DNA from: Camellia lanceoleosa
Taxonomy: Eukaryota; Streptophyta; Magnoliopsida; Ericales; Theaceae
Length of the DNA stretch: 64,000 nucleotides
Direction of reading: 5' to 3'
Assembly (NCBI GenBank): GCA_025200525.1
Contig: CM045761.1
Span: forward strand, 101,594,182-101,658,181
The translations under genes were made by a program, and so were the position numbers. Below, one piece after another: positions 1 to 10,836 of the stretch. Every line of letters starts with the position of its first letter. The first letter of the stretch is position 1. A model generated the notes under the pieces. The model did no database searches. It was not told the origin of the DNA and saw only the letters and a list, made by a program, of their open reading frames with translations.

Positions 1-317
1 AACTGAGCCCTTGAGTAGCAACTCAATGAGATTACTATACATTAAATAGTGTGCAATAAAGGGACCAATAAAGGGACCAAAACTAAGTAACTAGTGTGAA
101 AAAAGTATACCAAAACAAGTAATCACAAGAAGAGGAATAGGCTCTAGAAAATTCAAGTAGAATGTCTAAGTTTTGACATTTATGAATTCTTGAGAAATAA
201 AACAGCAGCCTTTAATTCTTGAGAAAAAAATCTGTTTCGATTTTTTATGCAGACAAATCAGCAGCCTTTAATTCTTGACATTTCAGAAATATGTTGGTAT
301 TTTTAATGTAGAAAAAA
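1..317. other. AT-rich upstream region of the GRF gene
   Basis: No gene is visible. The stretch is AT-rich, and a short phrase (cagcctttaattcttga) occurs twice, near 206 and 261. It probably holds the promoter and 5' UTR of the gene that starts at 318. I see no convincing TATA box or element terminus. Confidence 0.4.
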
Positions 318-763
318 ATGGCTTCATCTTCTATTGATAATACGAACTTAAGATTCAAGGCAAGGCTTTGTAATTGTAGAAGAATAGCTTTCGTGCGTAC
401 TGTACAAACCAATGCGAATGGAAATCAAGGACGTGTATATTTTGTTTGCCCAAGAAAATATGTAAGTACCTGTTATATAAATGAATCTGTTACTTTTTAC
501 AAATTTCATTTGTCCTTTATTGATTAACTAATTCTTGTCCATTGTAGACTACGAACGACCACTGCAATTACTTCAAGTGGTTCGCAGATGACGACGACGA
601 CGACGACATTACCTCATCAATCCGTGCCAATGCTGGACCTCCGACAGATTCAAGAATAGAAGAAATTAATGATCTAAGAAGAAGGGTTCAAAGGATTGAG
701 AAGATTTTCAAGGCAATGACTTATGTTATTGTATTTTGTGTATTTTGGTACTTTATCATGTAA
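318..763 (+). CDS. GRF-type zinc-finger protein with C-terminal hydrophobic tail, two exons
   Basis: Seen: exon 1 is 318-461, a GT-AG intron runs 462-547, and exon 2 is 548-763. The reading frame is open for 119 codons from ATG to TAA. The N-terminal half has the GRF zinc-finger pattern: Cys-x-Cys (LCNC), then GRVYFVC, then HCNYFKWF. An acidic run of seven Asp follows, then a charged helix that could be a coiled coil (DLRRRVQRIEKIF). The last about 15 residues are hydrophobic (YVIVFCVFWYFIM), which suggests tail-anchoring in a membrane. Family knowledge: GRF fingers bind nucleic acid, and plants have many short GRF proteins of unknown role. No lesion is visible, unlike almost every other gene here. 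It converges on the FRS pseudogene at 1856-4584. The function is unknown, and it may be carried by the same mobile unit as the FRS gene. Confidence 0.8.
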
Positions 764-892
764 ATGACTTAGTTCTTAGGTTTTGGAATTTTTTTTTGGT
801 GCTTCAAAATCTGATGGTTTGTAAAAACAAGTGTGTAACATGTTTGATTGAGATGAAATGTTGAATGAACAGTTTGTGAAATCTATTACTTC

Positions 893-1030
893 AGGTTGAA
901 TGTTGTATAACAGGTTTCTGAAATGTTGTATAATGTTGAATGTTGAAATGTTGAAATGTTGAAAATGTTGTATAACAGGTTTCTGAAATCTATTGAAAAT
1001 GTTGAAATGTTGAATGTTGTATAACAGTGT
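893..1030. repeat. Imperfect tandem repeat of TTGAAATG-like units
   Basis: Units close to TGTTGAAA and TTGAAATG recur, together with two longer copies of a phrase built on gttgtataacaggtttctga. The array is degenerate and AT-rich. It has no coding potential. Confidence 0.7.
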
Positions 1031-1479
1031 GTATTATATGTGATGGTTTGAAAAAAACAGGTATATTGATTAACAGGTTGAACATCAGCTATTGAAATGT
1101 GTTCAATGAACAAGTTTGTGTAGGAGGTTCTATGTGAATAAGTGTCATGCAGAATGGGTATCTACAGAAGACATGATTCTTATTTCGTGGTTCTGTTTTT
1201 ATATTAGCTACTTGCATAGATCATTGTGCAAAACAACCATTAAATCACCCAAAAAAGCAAATACAAACCAAATGTAACCTACAAGACTTGACAAAATACT
1301 GCATATATGATTCAAATGCAAAATTATGATGCTGATAACATAATAAAATGAACAAATGAGTTCCAGAACAAATCCCCATAGGTCAAATGAACAAATCCCC
1401 ATACATAATAAAATGAGTTCCACACCACAGAGCAAGGTCCAAAATAGAAAGCTATCAACTTTGCTTATATTGAACCCAA

Positions 1480-1745
1480 ATTTCAAAGATAAATTCAAAG
1501 ATTATTCGCAAGAGTGTGCAAAGAATTTCAAAGATAAATTCAGCATTATTCGCAAGAGAGTGTAGCAATTGCAAGATTATTCAAAGATAAATTCAACATT
1601 ATTCGCAACATTTCAACATTTCAAAGATTTCAAAATTTTAGCAAATAACTTCAAAGAACATTTCATCATTCCAGAGAACATTTCAAAGATTATTCAAGCA
1701 ACATTTGAACAGAAATTTCAGCAAAATTTAAGCAACAATTGAACC
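1480..1745. repeat. Imperfect tandem repeat of TTCAAAGAT / ATTATTC units
   Basis: Phrases such as ttcaaagataaattca and attattcgcaagag return several times with variable spacing, followed by repeats of aacatttcaa. The pattern is a degenerate minisatellite downstream of the FRS pseudogene. Confidence 0.6.
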
Positions 1746-1855
1746 CAAAGTTTTAGCAACAATTCAACATTTCAGTCAGCAAATTTTTAGCAACAGTTTA
1801 ATGAAAGGTTTTGAATATTACATATCCAACAAAAAATTCCCAAAACAAAATAATG

Positions 1856-4584
1856 CTAAGATATTGGCGTGTGATCCGCATCCCCATGCCCACGGCCACG
1901 GCCACGACCACGACCATATAGTACCTACAAAAAAAATAAAATAATATTACATTGAAGGAACCATAAAATAAAATGGAACTTTAAATGAATGAATGACAAA
2001 ATAAAAGAGGAAAGGTGAAAAATAAATTACTTCACTACATGCAGGACTATTTGAAGCTTGCGAGTGATAACTACTTGCATTGTTAAGCAATGCTTGATAG
2101 GTTCTATGGACGGAATACATCGATGGCATTGAAAAATGCATATTGTGATGAAGAAAACTTGGCTGCAACAATAACAAACACATAACACTTTAAAATGATA
2201 ATAGTCACCTACAAATCCCTACTAAAACTTTTCATTAAACCAACTTACATCATAAGTGGGATACATAAATTGAGACGAAGAAGCTCTAACTTGAGGAACA
2301 CTCGGCGAGAATGGACGAAGTTGAGGAGCACTTGAAAATAAAGGAGCCGACTCAGGAAATAAGGGAGGTGCTTCAGGAGCACTTGCCAAAAATAAGGGAG
2401 GAGTTTGAGGAGTAACAGACATGGAAGTTTGAGAAGCATGATGTGAACTTGTTTTATTTTTCTTTGCCAAGGCAAGCTCCAAACCACCTTTTGTCCGCCT
2501 TCGTCCCTTGCTAGTGCACTCTTTTCTCTTGAGTCCTTTTGCTTGGACTACATTTTTATCCGCTACACCATCCACTTCAAAGCTTTCGGGGCATGTGTTG
2601 GGGGGGAGGGGCTTTCTTGTTGAATAGTATCTGAACAAGGCATATTGAATTTTGCGCTTAACATGGTTTCAATGTCTGCAATTAATTCATCCGCTTTCTC
2701 GACCGTCAAATTATATGTTTCCTCACTTTCAGAAGCTCTACACGCTACTGATCTGAATATTGCCATCAATGACCTATAACGTGAAGTTTGATGCAATCTT
2801 ACATCAACCTGAATATCATGCCCACACCTATCTTTCACATTTTCAGATCTTGCTTTTTTAGTCCATCTCTTCAGAATATATTGTGAAGGAATCTCTTTCA
2901 ATTTGAGTCTTTCTCTAAGGATCTTCAAACAATGACTACACAAAATGCCCTTCATTTCAAACTTTCTACAATTGCAAGTGACCGAATCATCACACTCCTG
3001 CCTCACCTTCCTCACCTTTATACCATCACTATCAAGAACCGTATAAACGGTACTCTCACTATCATTTTCAATTTCTTCAATGTTGACTTCAAGGGACTTG
3101 ACATACTCATCCTGAAATTCTTCAAAAATTTTATTTGTGTAAACATCTGCAGCTTGCTTCATAATCTTCACTTTAATATTCACCCTTGGCAACTTTTGGT
3201 ATAGAGCATATTCGGCTTGTAACTCTTTGTACCTTTTCTCAGATAGAACTCGATCAAAATGCATGAAAAATTGCATTAAGTTATGATCAGACTGAATGAA
3301 ATCCTTCAAGAAAGCATTAAAGGATTCACTAAGTTGGGTGCTACTCATGCCCGCACCCCATGGATTTCTAACATATGGCCAACCCCATTTTTTCTTGACC
3401 CCAAATGTTAACTTCAACCAATGATTATCTCTTACTTCATACTTGTCAAGCATTTCCTCCAATTTTAACAGAAACTCTTCCTCATCCTCAATGTCGTACA
3501 TAAACGTGTATCAAACACTCTTCATCTCCTTATCCTTCATCGCCTTATCCTTGAAGATAGAATTTGCACGCCTTAATGCATTTTGCATCAAATGCCAAGT
3601 GCAAAGGCGGTGGGTTGTGTTAGGCATGACAATAGGTATGGCCTTAGCCATTGCAGCATCCTGATCCGTAAAAATTGTTTTTGGAGCCTTACTTGACATT
3701 GCCTCCAAGAATCTTCTAAAAAGCCATACGAAAGAATTGACGGTCTCATCATACATCAAAGCTGCACCAAATATCACAGTTTCCCTATGATGGTTAAATC
3801 CAACAAAAGACGCAAATGGTCTATGTGCACTATTTAACTTGTAAGTAGTGTCGAAAGTGACAACATCACCAAATTGCCCATAATCCATGATCATCTGAGC
3901 ATCGGCCCAAAATATGTTCGTAATTTGCTCCTCGTTATCTAATTGGACCGAGTAAAAAAAAGATGGATTCTCCAATGATTTGTTACGAAAATATTGCAAA
4001 ATGCTACCTGCCTTCCCATCTGCTAAATTGTTTTGCCTCTTCGTTCTCAAATAATTTTTTTGGTCAAGTTTTGTAAACCCAAGCGACTCCCTTCCACCAA
4101 CTTCATTACCCATGAGCTCAAATGCAGCATTAAGACGGATTCCAGATTTTTCGGCTAAATCTATTTCGGTTGCCTGTGATACAGATATCTTCCTTTGGGA
4201 TGGTAACATATGCGTACATTATGCTGGTACGAAGATATGATTATGTTGTTAAACAAAATCACTAACAAAAAATTTCTGAATATTCCTATCCCACTTAATG
4301 ACAAGTCGGGCTTGACAACCAGTCCTCACTTCCTGCCTAGGATTTTTTGTTAATGGATCTCGCTGGTTGACAACCCGAAATCCCTCCTTATTACAAACAA
4401 ATTGCCTTGAAGTGATTTGCCTCTCTTTGCTCTTGTTTACGTAACCCCTTTTAATACTAAAGCCCAACCTTCCTCCATAAGTATTATAGAAATCATATGC
4501 TTCTTGTTCTGTATCAAATGTCATGTGAACTCTAGGCTTCCAATCACACTCACCCCTGTTATTCTCATGATTGTCAGGTTCCAT
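1856..4584 (-). pseudogene. FAR1/FHY3-related (FRS) transposase-derived gene, broken by three stops and a frameshift
   Basis: Seen, reading down from the first ATG at 4584: a FAR1 DNA-binding domain (FYNTYGGRLGF, GCQARLVIKW, then QHNH), a MULE-type transposase domain with Asp in VTFDTTY, Asp in FTDQDA and Glu in LSESFN, and a SWIM finger (CNCRKF...LCSHC). The domain order matches the FAR1/FHY3 family. The frame is interrupted by TAA at 4249-4251, TAA at 4219-4221 and TGA at 3511-3513, all inside otherwise continuous homology. A frame change sits near 2600-2606 in a run of seven G. The C-terminus continues with a basic stretch and then two short introns, 2163-2248 and 1925-2030. It ends in an Arg-Gly run (YGRGRGRGRGHG). 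FRS proteins are domesticated Mutator transposases acting as nuclear transcription factors. This copy cannot make a full product without readthrough. The GTG at 4602 is not needed as a start. Confidence 0.85.
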
Positions 4585-5739
4585 CTCAATGTGCCAAGTC
4601 ACTTAAAAAATAAAGAAGTGCTTAATATTAGCATAAAAACTGCAAATTATGTTTACAAAATAATACAAACTGAATAAGATAATCAACGAATAACAAACTG
4701 AATAATGCAAACTAAATTATGGTCTTTGTTATGTATGACAGTGTGGTTTTCATTAAGATGTTCACTACAGCAGGTATTCATAGTTATGATAGTGTGGTTT
4801 TCATGAAGCAGATAAATTCACTAGTAAAGCATTAGCTACCTTTCCATATTTCTAACTAGTCATTTTCTATAATCTGAAATCCCATGTTAGCTAACTAAGA
4901 GTTCAAAGGAAAATAAGTGCAACAAAACTAAAATTTTGAGCTAAAATCCCATGAATTTTAAAGCTGAAAAAGCTAATATGATTGAACTCAGTCAAGTAAA
5001 TGAGCTGGTATATGACTATCCACAGTCAAGTAAATGAGCTGGTATATGAGCAACCATAGAAATTTTCAAGATTTCATGAAGTTTACACAGAACCCAAACA
5101 AGTTCAACAAACAATTTCTGTCTAAAGTAAAACCAGTGGCCTAATTTATCGAACACTCTAACTGCAATCACAAAACACTTTCCAGAGCAAAACCCAGTCC
5201 ACCAAACACAATTTTGAGCAAAACCCAGATGACCAAACACTTCTAGAGAAAAACCCAATTTTCGAGAGATTATTGAGTGTAAACTCTACAAGCAAAACTG
5301 AAATAAGATTGAAATATATATATATATCTACACACATATATGTGTATAAAGGGTGCAAATCAAATGCATGATTTAAGCAATACATGAAATAGAAAACCCT
5401 AACTTGTTAGTAGACAAGAATAGAACAGAGAGAGAGAGAGGAATGGGGAATGAGATGAGAGATTGAAGCTTATGGCAGGACAGTGGCGACTGCGACGGTG
5501 AGGCGATGGGATGATTGCGGGACGGTGTGGCGACGGGATGCACGACGGAGTAGCCTCTCTAACTCTTCTTTCCTCTCTCCTTCTTTCGCGGCTCTGCTTC
5601 TTCCCACTTGTCTGATATATCTCTTCAGCCTGGGGGGAATTTTGAAATAGGAATAAAAGGTTTTTTTTTTTTTTTTTTTTTTTTTCCCGAAAATCCTCAC
5701 CAAAACGAAAGCAGAGCTGTCCGATCATCGACTTTAGGA
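4585..5739. other. Upstream region of FRS pseudogene: pyrimidine-rich leader, AT microsatellite, poly-T
   Basis: No gene is supported. On the minus strand there is a CT-rich block near 5430-5600, which resembles a plant 5' UTR or core promoter. A TATATA run lies near 5314-5345, and a run of 25 T on the plus strand spans 5661-5685. Frames here are artefacts of low complexity. A short duplicated phrase (agtcaagtaaatgagctggt) occurs near 4993 and 5027. Confidence 0.45.
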
Positions 5740-5829
5740 GATCACTCTAGAGAGTTACTCTAGAGGATCCGCACTCTTTCCCAAAGGCCAAGGATAAGGA
5801 CCATACTAGCTAGTTCGGGAAAAAGTGTG

Positions 5830-7476
5830 GATGACGTAATGGTTCTGGTCCGTGGTAACTGGAAATTCAACTCTAAAGAAGATCATTCAAATCACATTCC
5901 TAGGTATAAGGGTGACCCAGGTGGTTGAGTAGCTCCTACTCTTTAAACTTGAATGCATACCTGAATTGCTTTTAATCGACTTTGTTCTTCTACAGGTGCT
6001 GATATTCAAAAGTTTCTTACATCAAGGGACGTCGAACTGCTTGCGCACATAAAGACTGCCTTAGATTATTCTGGCCGAAAAGACTACAAGGGTTAGGACT
6101 GTGCTGCCCACATACTACTCTGATACGACCATACCTATACAACATTTGTCGCCGCTAATAACGTGCCAATCCCCGAAGGGGAGAACCATCTTGTGGCCAT
6201 CACATATAGTGACGATCTTAGCTTTAGGGAATTTAGTGGAGTTATTAAAGTAGTTGGCGACGCAGGGGTAGAAGAAGAAGGTGTTGAGGACAGGGAGTTA
6301 GCAGAAAATCTTTCCCTAGAAGAAGTTGGCACATCAAGACGTGGTTTGTCCCTAAGCCTGAGACTTTTTCTGGTTGAGTAGATCCCGAAACTCATATTCA
6401 GGAGGACACCGACTTCTTTATTTTCCAAGACTTGGAGGATTTGCCAGTTTCAAGGGAAGACATGGGCTCTGAGAAATTGTTATTATCTCAACTTGCAAAA
6501 TGGCAAAATGTTGAGAAGTTGGCTGCCAATGCCAAAAGCAAGCCTTCAGATATCGTTGACAAGAGTAGAGAGCCTAAAGTTCGAGCGGAAGAGATTTCCA
6601 TCCAGAAAGAAGTTGAGGCCCCTAAGGAATTCGTTCTAGAATAGCCAGTTCTATAGCTGTTTTCATTGAACACGAGTAGAGGGGCTCAAAATGCCTTGTC
6701 GAGTTAGAAGAACTGGTAGAGAAAAGGGTGCGCATCTCCTCCGCGTTGGACATCACACAACCTTTTGTGATTCGTCCAAAGGTAAAGGATGCCAATGTGT
6801 CGATGAGCGCTTCGCCGTTCAGGGAGCCCTACATTGCCCTAAGCTTGGCCAAAGCTATTATGCTTCCAGTAGACAAAGAGATGCTGCATGGCAAAGATGA
6901 TGTTCTAGTCATTGCTATGGCAATTCAATCCGCAACTTTTCCGAATTTCTGTTATTGTAGATTGTAAATTGATTCTAACACAAACTTTATGTAGGCTACC
7001 GAGAGGATTGTCGACATTGGTCACGGGCATTGCCAAGCAGTAAACCTAGTCAACCAACTTAAGGAGTAAGTTCGTCTGAAGAAAAGAAAGTTTAGATGGT
7101 AGCTACTGACCTTGCAGTTGCAAATGAGAAAGCTACTGCCAAATAGACTAAAGCCAAAGCCGAGAGCGCCAGAGCTGAGGACGCCGAAAAGCTTCACCTT
7201 GCTGCCTAAGAAAGTGCAGCGACTATTGAAGTGGCGTACGGCCGATGAGGAGCTTCAAAAGGTGAGGTCTTAACTAGCTGAGGCGTATCATGTGGCAAGC
7301 AAAGCTTTTAAGAAAAGGGAAGAGTCGGCTACAAATAATTATACTAATGAAGGTTTGAGAACATGGGGTTCAAGCACAGATGGACAAAGGCCCTTGAAGC
7401 AACCAAGGTCACTTTGGACGTACTGATCCCGTTCAAAAACGAAGGCATCAAAGCTCTTGACTTTAACCCCAAATAG
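5830..7476 (+). pseudogene. Extra gene on the opposite strand to gag-pol, copy 1, degenerate
   Basis: The plus strand carries coding-like sequence opposite to gag-pol. Exon 1 ends at 5920 (VLVRGNWKFNSKED, then PRYKGDPG). A GT-AG intron spans 5921-5995, and exon 2 starts KFLTSRDVELLAHIKTALDY. Further down lie open pieces at 6163-6381 and 6432-6644, and an Ala/Glu/Lys-rich predicted coiled coil near 7095-7260 with several stops. The end is GFKHRWTKAL followed by a TAG near 7476. Family knowledge: many plant Tat-type gypsy elements carry extra ORFs, sense or antisense, between integrase and the 3' LTR, with no known function. Here the strand, position and coiled coil fit that class. I cannot name the domain. 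It could instead be a separate gene or retrogene captured by the element. Confidence 0.45.
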
Positions 7477-8519
7477 AGTTCATGCCGACTAGAGTTTATA
7501 TTTGTTTTTGTTTTTGTTTTTTGTATCTCTGTTTGTTTCTAGGCCTTTTTCATGTATAAAATGACTTGTAATCATTTCAATTTATTAATGAAAATAGCTC
7601 ATTTTATTGAATTAACTTTGTGCTTATTATTGCCGATTAATTATTTTATGCTTGTGCACTTATAAAAATGTTGTATAAAAGCTAATGTGTGAACTCGACA
7701 ACATGAATTCAAATGGGTCAGTCACTCGGCATGAATATGATAGTAAAAATGAGGTAAATCTCTTGCCGAATGACGTATTCAGACAAGGAAATGTGCCATC
7801 ATTATCCGTAAAATCGGCAATTGGCACCAAATTTTACATTCACGAACTTGGCAATGAGCATAAAATTTCAAACGGGGGAACTTTTTGCCAAATGAACTAT
7901 GTCGACATGTCGTTGCAATGATTGGGAAACGAAAACTATTCAAATGGAAGTTGACCATCATAGAGTTGACTTAATAAATGGTGGTGCACAAGCTGGATGA
8001 TAATACAACATGCTTGACACGCGACAATCTTCCAAGTGCTTTGAAAAGGGTGCCAATAATGGCTATTCATAGGGACGCGTGCTTGGTCTATTCCATTTAT
8101 GTCTTTTGTAGAATATTAAGGTGGAAGATTTCTTTTTTTTGGTGAAACAATAAGTAGCTGCTCCCATGTCTCAAATAGTGCTTGATCGATTGCAAAACTA
8201 ACCACGGAATCGCATTTGGCAGCTGGTGGTTTTTGCTGAGAACCATTGAGATCCTTCTGGAATGACTGAAGGGATCTTTTTTAACAATAGAGGTGAAGCA
8301 AGAAGTTTCACTAATTTGGACGCAGTGATGGACCAACGGTTGCGTGGCAATTCTAGTTGCAGAGGTTTGGTTGAAATGGAAGAGGAAAATTGAAGACGCT
8401 TACCCCACCAACCACACCAGAGCTTTGGTTAACAGAAGTAACAAAGCAAATCTCCCAAATGTGATGGACGTGATAAAGGGGGCAACGGGATAGCTGGTGC
8501 TCCGAATATAGTTAAGCTG
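7477..8519. other. Spacer between the two antisense gene segments
   Basis: This is AT-rich sequence with a polyA-type signal region near 7555-7600 (tttattaatgaaaat), consistent with a 3' UTR of copy 1. A 78-codon open frame at 7685-7921 has no recognisable domain and I do not call it a gene. Nothing else is supported. Confidence 0.4.
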
Positions 8520-9227
8520 AGTAGGCCATCTTGCCCTTTGAGCTTCCCAGTCTTTATTGGGAACATGCCAACGACAGAGGCCAACTCATTGGTTAATGAC
8601 CCCAATGTAGCCGTTGACTTCTCACGCCAAATCTTTCCGAAAGAAGTCCAAAGGTCATTAACCGACCTCAATGACTACGAGGTTTTCAGCAAGGGATTCA
8701 TGGAGTCGTGAAGGAGCTCTATAGTTTGTATGACATCAGCATGCACTTTCGTGCCGCCCAAGCTGAGGTTAGATGGAAAGATGGATTAATTCGAAACTTG
8801 GAATGGCGCCTAGCCGAAGCGGAGAAAAAAGCCGAATTGGAAGCAAGAAGAGCCAAGGTGGTAGAAGAAAGAGGTGGGGACTGTTGATTTGGCGATGGCC
8901 CAAAACAAAGGAGTGCAACACCAAGTTGATTGTGCTTTATTTGATCTGGAAACTGCACAATTTTTCTTGAATGATCATTGGCAAAGCCGACCTTATAACC
9001 AAGGGTTTATAGAAAGGAAAAAGCTCAGTGTGCAAACCACCACCGGAAAGCTCACTGATGACCTTTGTCGATGCGAGAATCATGGCTTTAAGCATGGATG
9101 GACTAAGGCCCTCCAATTGGCGAGCATAGACTCTGAATCCCTGTTTTACAAGAATTTCACAATGTCATTTGAGGCATGTGATGCTGAGAAGATGGATGAT
9201 GAATATGAAGGCCTAAAAACTCACTGA
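8520..9227 (+). pseudogene. Extra gene on the opposite strand, second segment with coiled coil
   Basis: Plus-strand coding-like sequence reads NMPTTEANSLVNDPN, then VDFSRQIFPKEVQRSLTDL. After a frame change near 8690 it gives a charged helix (RNLEWRLAEAEKKAELEARR). A stop follows, then a 117-codon frame at 8874-9227 containing GFKHGWTKAL and ending in TGA. GFKHGWTKAL closely matches GFKHRWTKAL at the end of the first segment near 7375. The two segments may therefore be a partial duplication of one gene. Stops and frame shifts mark it as decayed. Function is unknown. Confidence 0.4.
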
Positions 9228-9602
9228 GAACTAGGCTTTAGTTTGATTCTTGGGTTTAACTGAATAAATCTATATGTTACCTGCTCTTTTTAAATGTAAG
9301 CTCAAAATGTACTTGCTATTTATGTAATGTAATTTGTATCTGTTTTCTTAATAAAATTCAAGATTACTTGTGTTGTAAATAATGTGTATAATTTTTGTTG
9401 CTCTGAATTCAGAGGCTTTTGGCTGACAGCGCTCCGTGCCGAGCACGAAGATTGCTCCGAATCTAGAGACTTTTACTGATTTAAAATGGCAACCAAGTTT
9501 ACCTACTTGCAAGGATGATGAAAAGTACATCTCATGTCATTGATTGCCTGGATAGAATGATGTAGAGTTGTTAATCACAAAAAAGTAGAAAGCAAGAAAA
9601 CT
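9228..9602. other. AT-rich spacer between antisense gene and integrase end
   Basis: The spacer contains AATAAA-like signals on the plus strand (aataaatcta near 9262 and aataaaattc near 9350), consistent with 3' processing of the antisense gene. On the minus strand it follows the integrase stop. No gene is seen. Confidence 0.4.
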
Positions 9603-10049
9603 TACATCAGTGGTTGCGCAAATGCATGGAGTTGCAAGGTCGGGGTAATTTCTTGTCACTCATATTCAAGAGGCAGTATGCCTCTGCCCCAATGATGGAA
9701 TCTATCTGGTAAGGGCTATCCCAGTTTAGGCCAAGCTTGTCGTCAGTAGGGTTTTTACCTGCAAGCAGAACTTTCTTTAAGACTAGCTCTCCTGGCATAT
9801 AACAGTGGATTTGCACTTTTTGATTGTAAAACTTAGTCAGCTGCAGCTGATAACGGGCCATTATGACTAGTGCCCTATCTTGACGTTCTTTAATTAAATC
9901 AAGATCGAGTGCAAGCATCATATTGTTCCGTCCAGTATCAAATGCCCTTGTTCGGAGATATGGTAGGCCAATTTCCAGGGGTATGATTGTCTCGTTACCG
10001 AAGGTCATGGTAAACGGGGCCTCTCTAGTGGATCTTCTCAGCATTGTCT
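9603..10049 (-). pseudogene. Integrase C-terminal part of Tat-like gypsy pol
   Basis: The minus strand encodes the post-core part of a Ty3/gypsy integrase: REAPFTMTFGNETIIPLEIG, a helical stretch (KERQDRALVIMARYQLQL), then PGELVLKKV and GLNWDSPYQI. These correspond to the conserved PFxLxYGxEAxxPxEIG and GxLGPNWxGPY blocks of this family. The segment is open, but it is cut off from the integrase core by the solo LTR at 10050-14682. Removing that LTR and one TGTCT copy rejoins the frame at HQT/MLRR. Confidence 0.85.
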
Positions 10050-10836
10050 TGTTACAACCCAAACCTGTCCCTATAGGTTTAGCGTTGTAACCGGCCAGTA
10101 ATTTGAGATTACCAAAGGCCTTCCTGTACAAAACAAAATAATCAGGGCTAGCGGAAGCTTATAACATATAGACAACAAATAGTCCATTGAGCTGTGTATC
10201 TATATGCACAAGTTAGATGTATATAAACATTAATTTACCCACTGCACAATACATACATAGTATCATATACAAAAATATCATTCATGTACATATATACATA
10301 TAACAAAAGCCCAACAATATGATCACAAACTCTACAACGGTCTTCTTGACCTAGCCTCAATTTGGAGGCACCAAAACTTAGTAGGGCTTCACTGGGTGGC
10401 TTAGCTAAAGGAACCTTTCTAGGCTTGATCTCCAGGATGCTCACCTATACATATATATAAACAAACAGTGAGCTATAGCCCAGTGAATAACATTAAAGTA
10501 AAGAGGTTAGTGAACATATTCTAAATATATCATATCTGTAAAACAAATAATATCACAATTATTCTCATATCGAAACATAATAATGGTACATCCAACAGAC
10601 CAAAACATATCATCTTCTGACTAGAGTAATCGGTTCTAAATACCAATTAAACATATCACCACTTTCTCAAGTGGCTAATGAGATCTCATAACCATGTATA
10701 TGTCATGGATCCGCATTAACATGCTGTCCCCCATGACTTGGGACCATTCTTTGGATGCCATAATAGATTCAAAATAGGACATTCGTTCACTTAAACCAAA
10801 TACAAATAATGTTTCAAAAACATCACATAGCAAACA

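Larger units (their letters stand above)
764..1855. other. Intergenic, simple repetitive AT-rich DNA
   Basis: The space between the two convergent genes holds no supported gene. It contains two blocks of imperfect short tandem repeats (separate entries) and probably the 3' ends of both transcripts. Short frames on both strands are repeat-driven and have no recognisable domain. Confidence 0.5.

Noticed and set aside
5399..5728. 109-codon and 77-codon minus frames with a long Lys run
   Set aside because: They are driven by a 25-base T run and a CT-rich leader. No domain, and the position fits a promoter or 5' UTR.
7685..7921. 78-codon frame in the antisense gene spacer
   Set aside because: No recognisable domain and no match to the neighbouring segments. 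Could be chance in AT-rich DNA.
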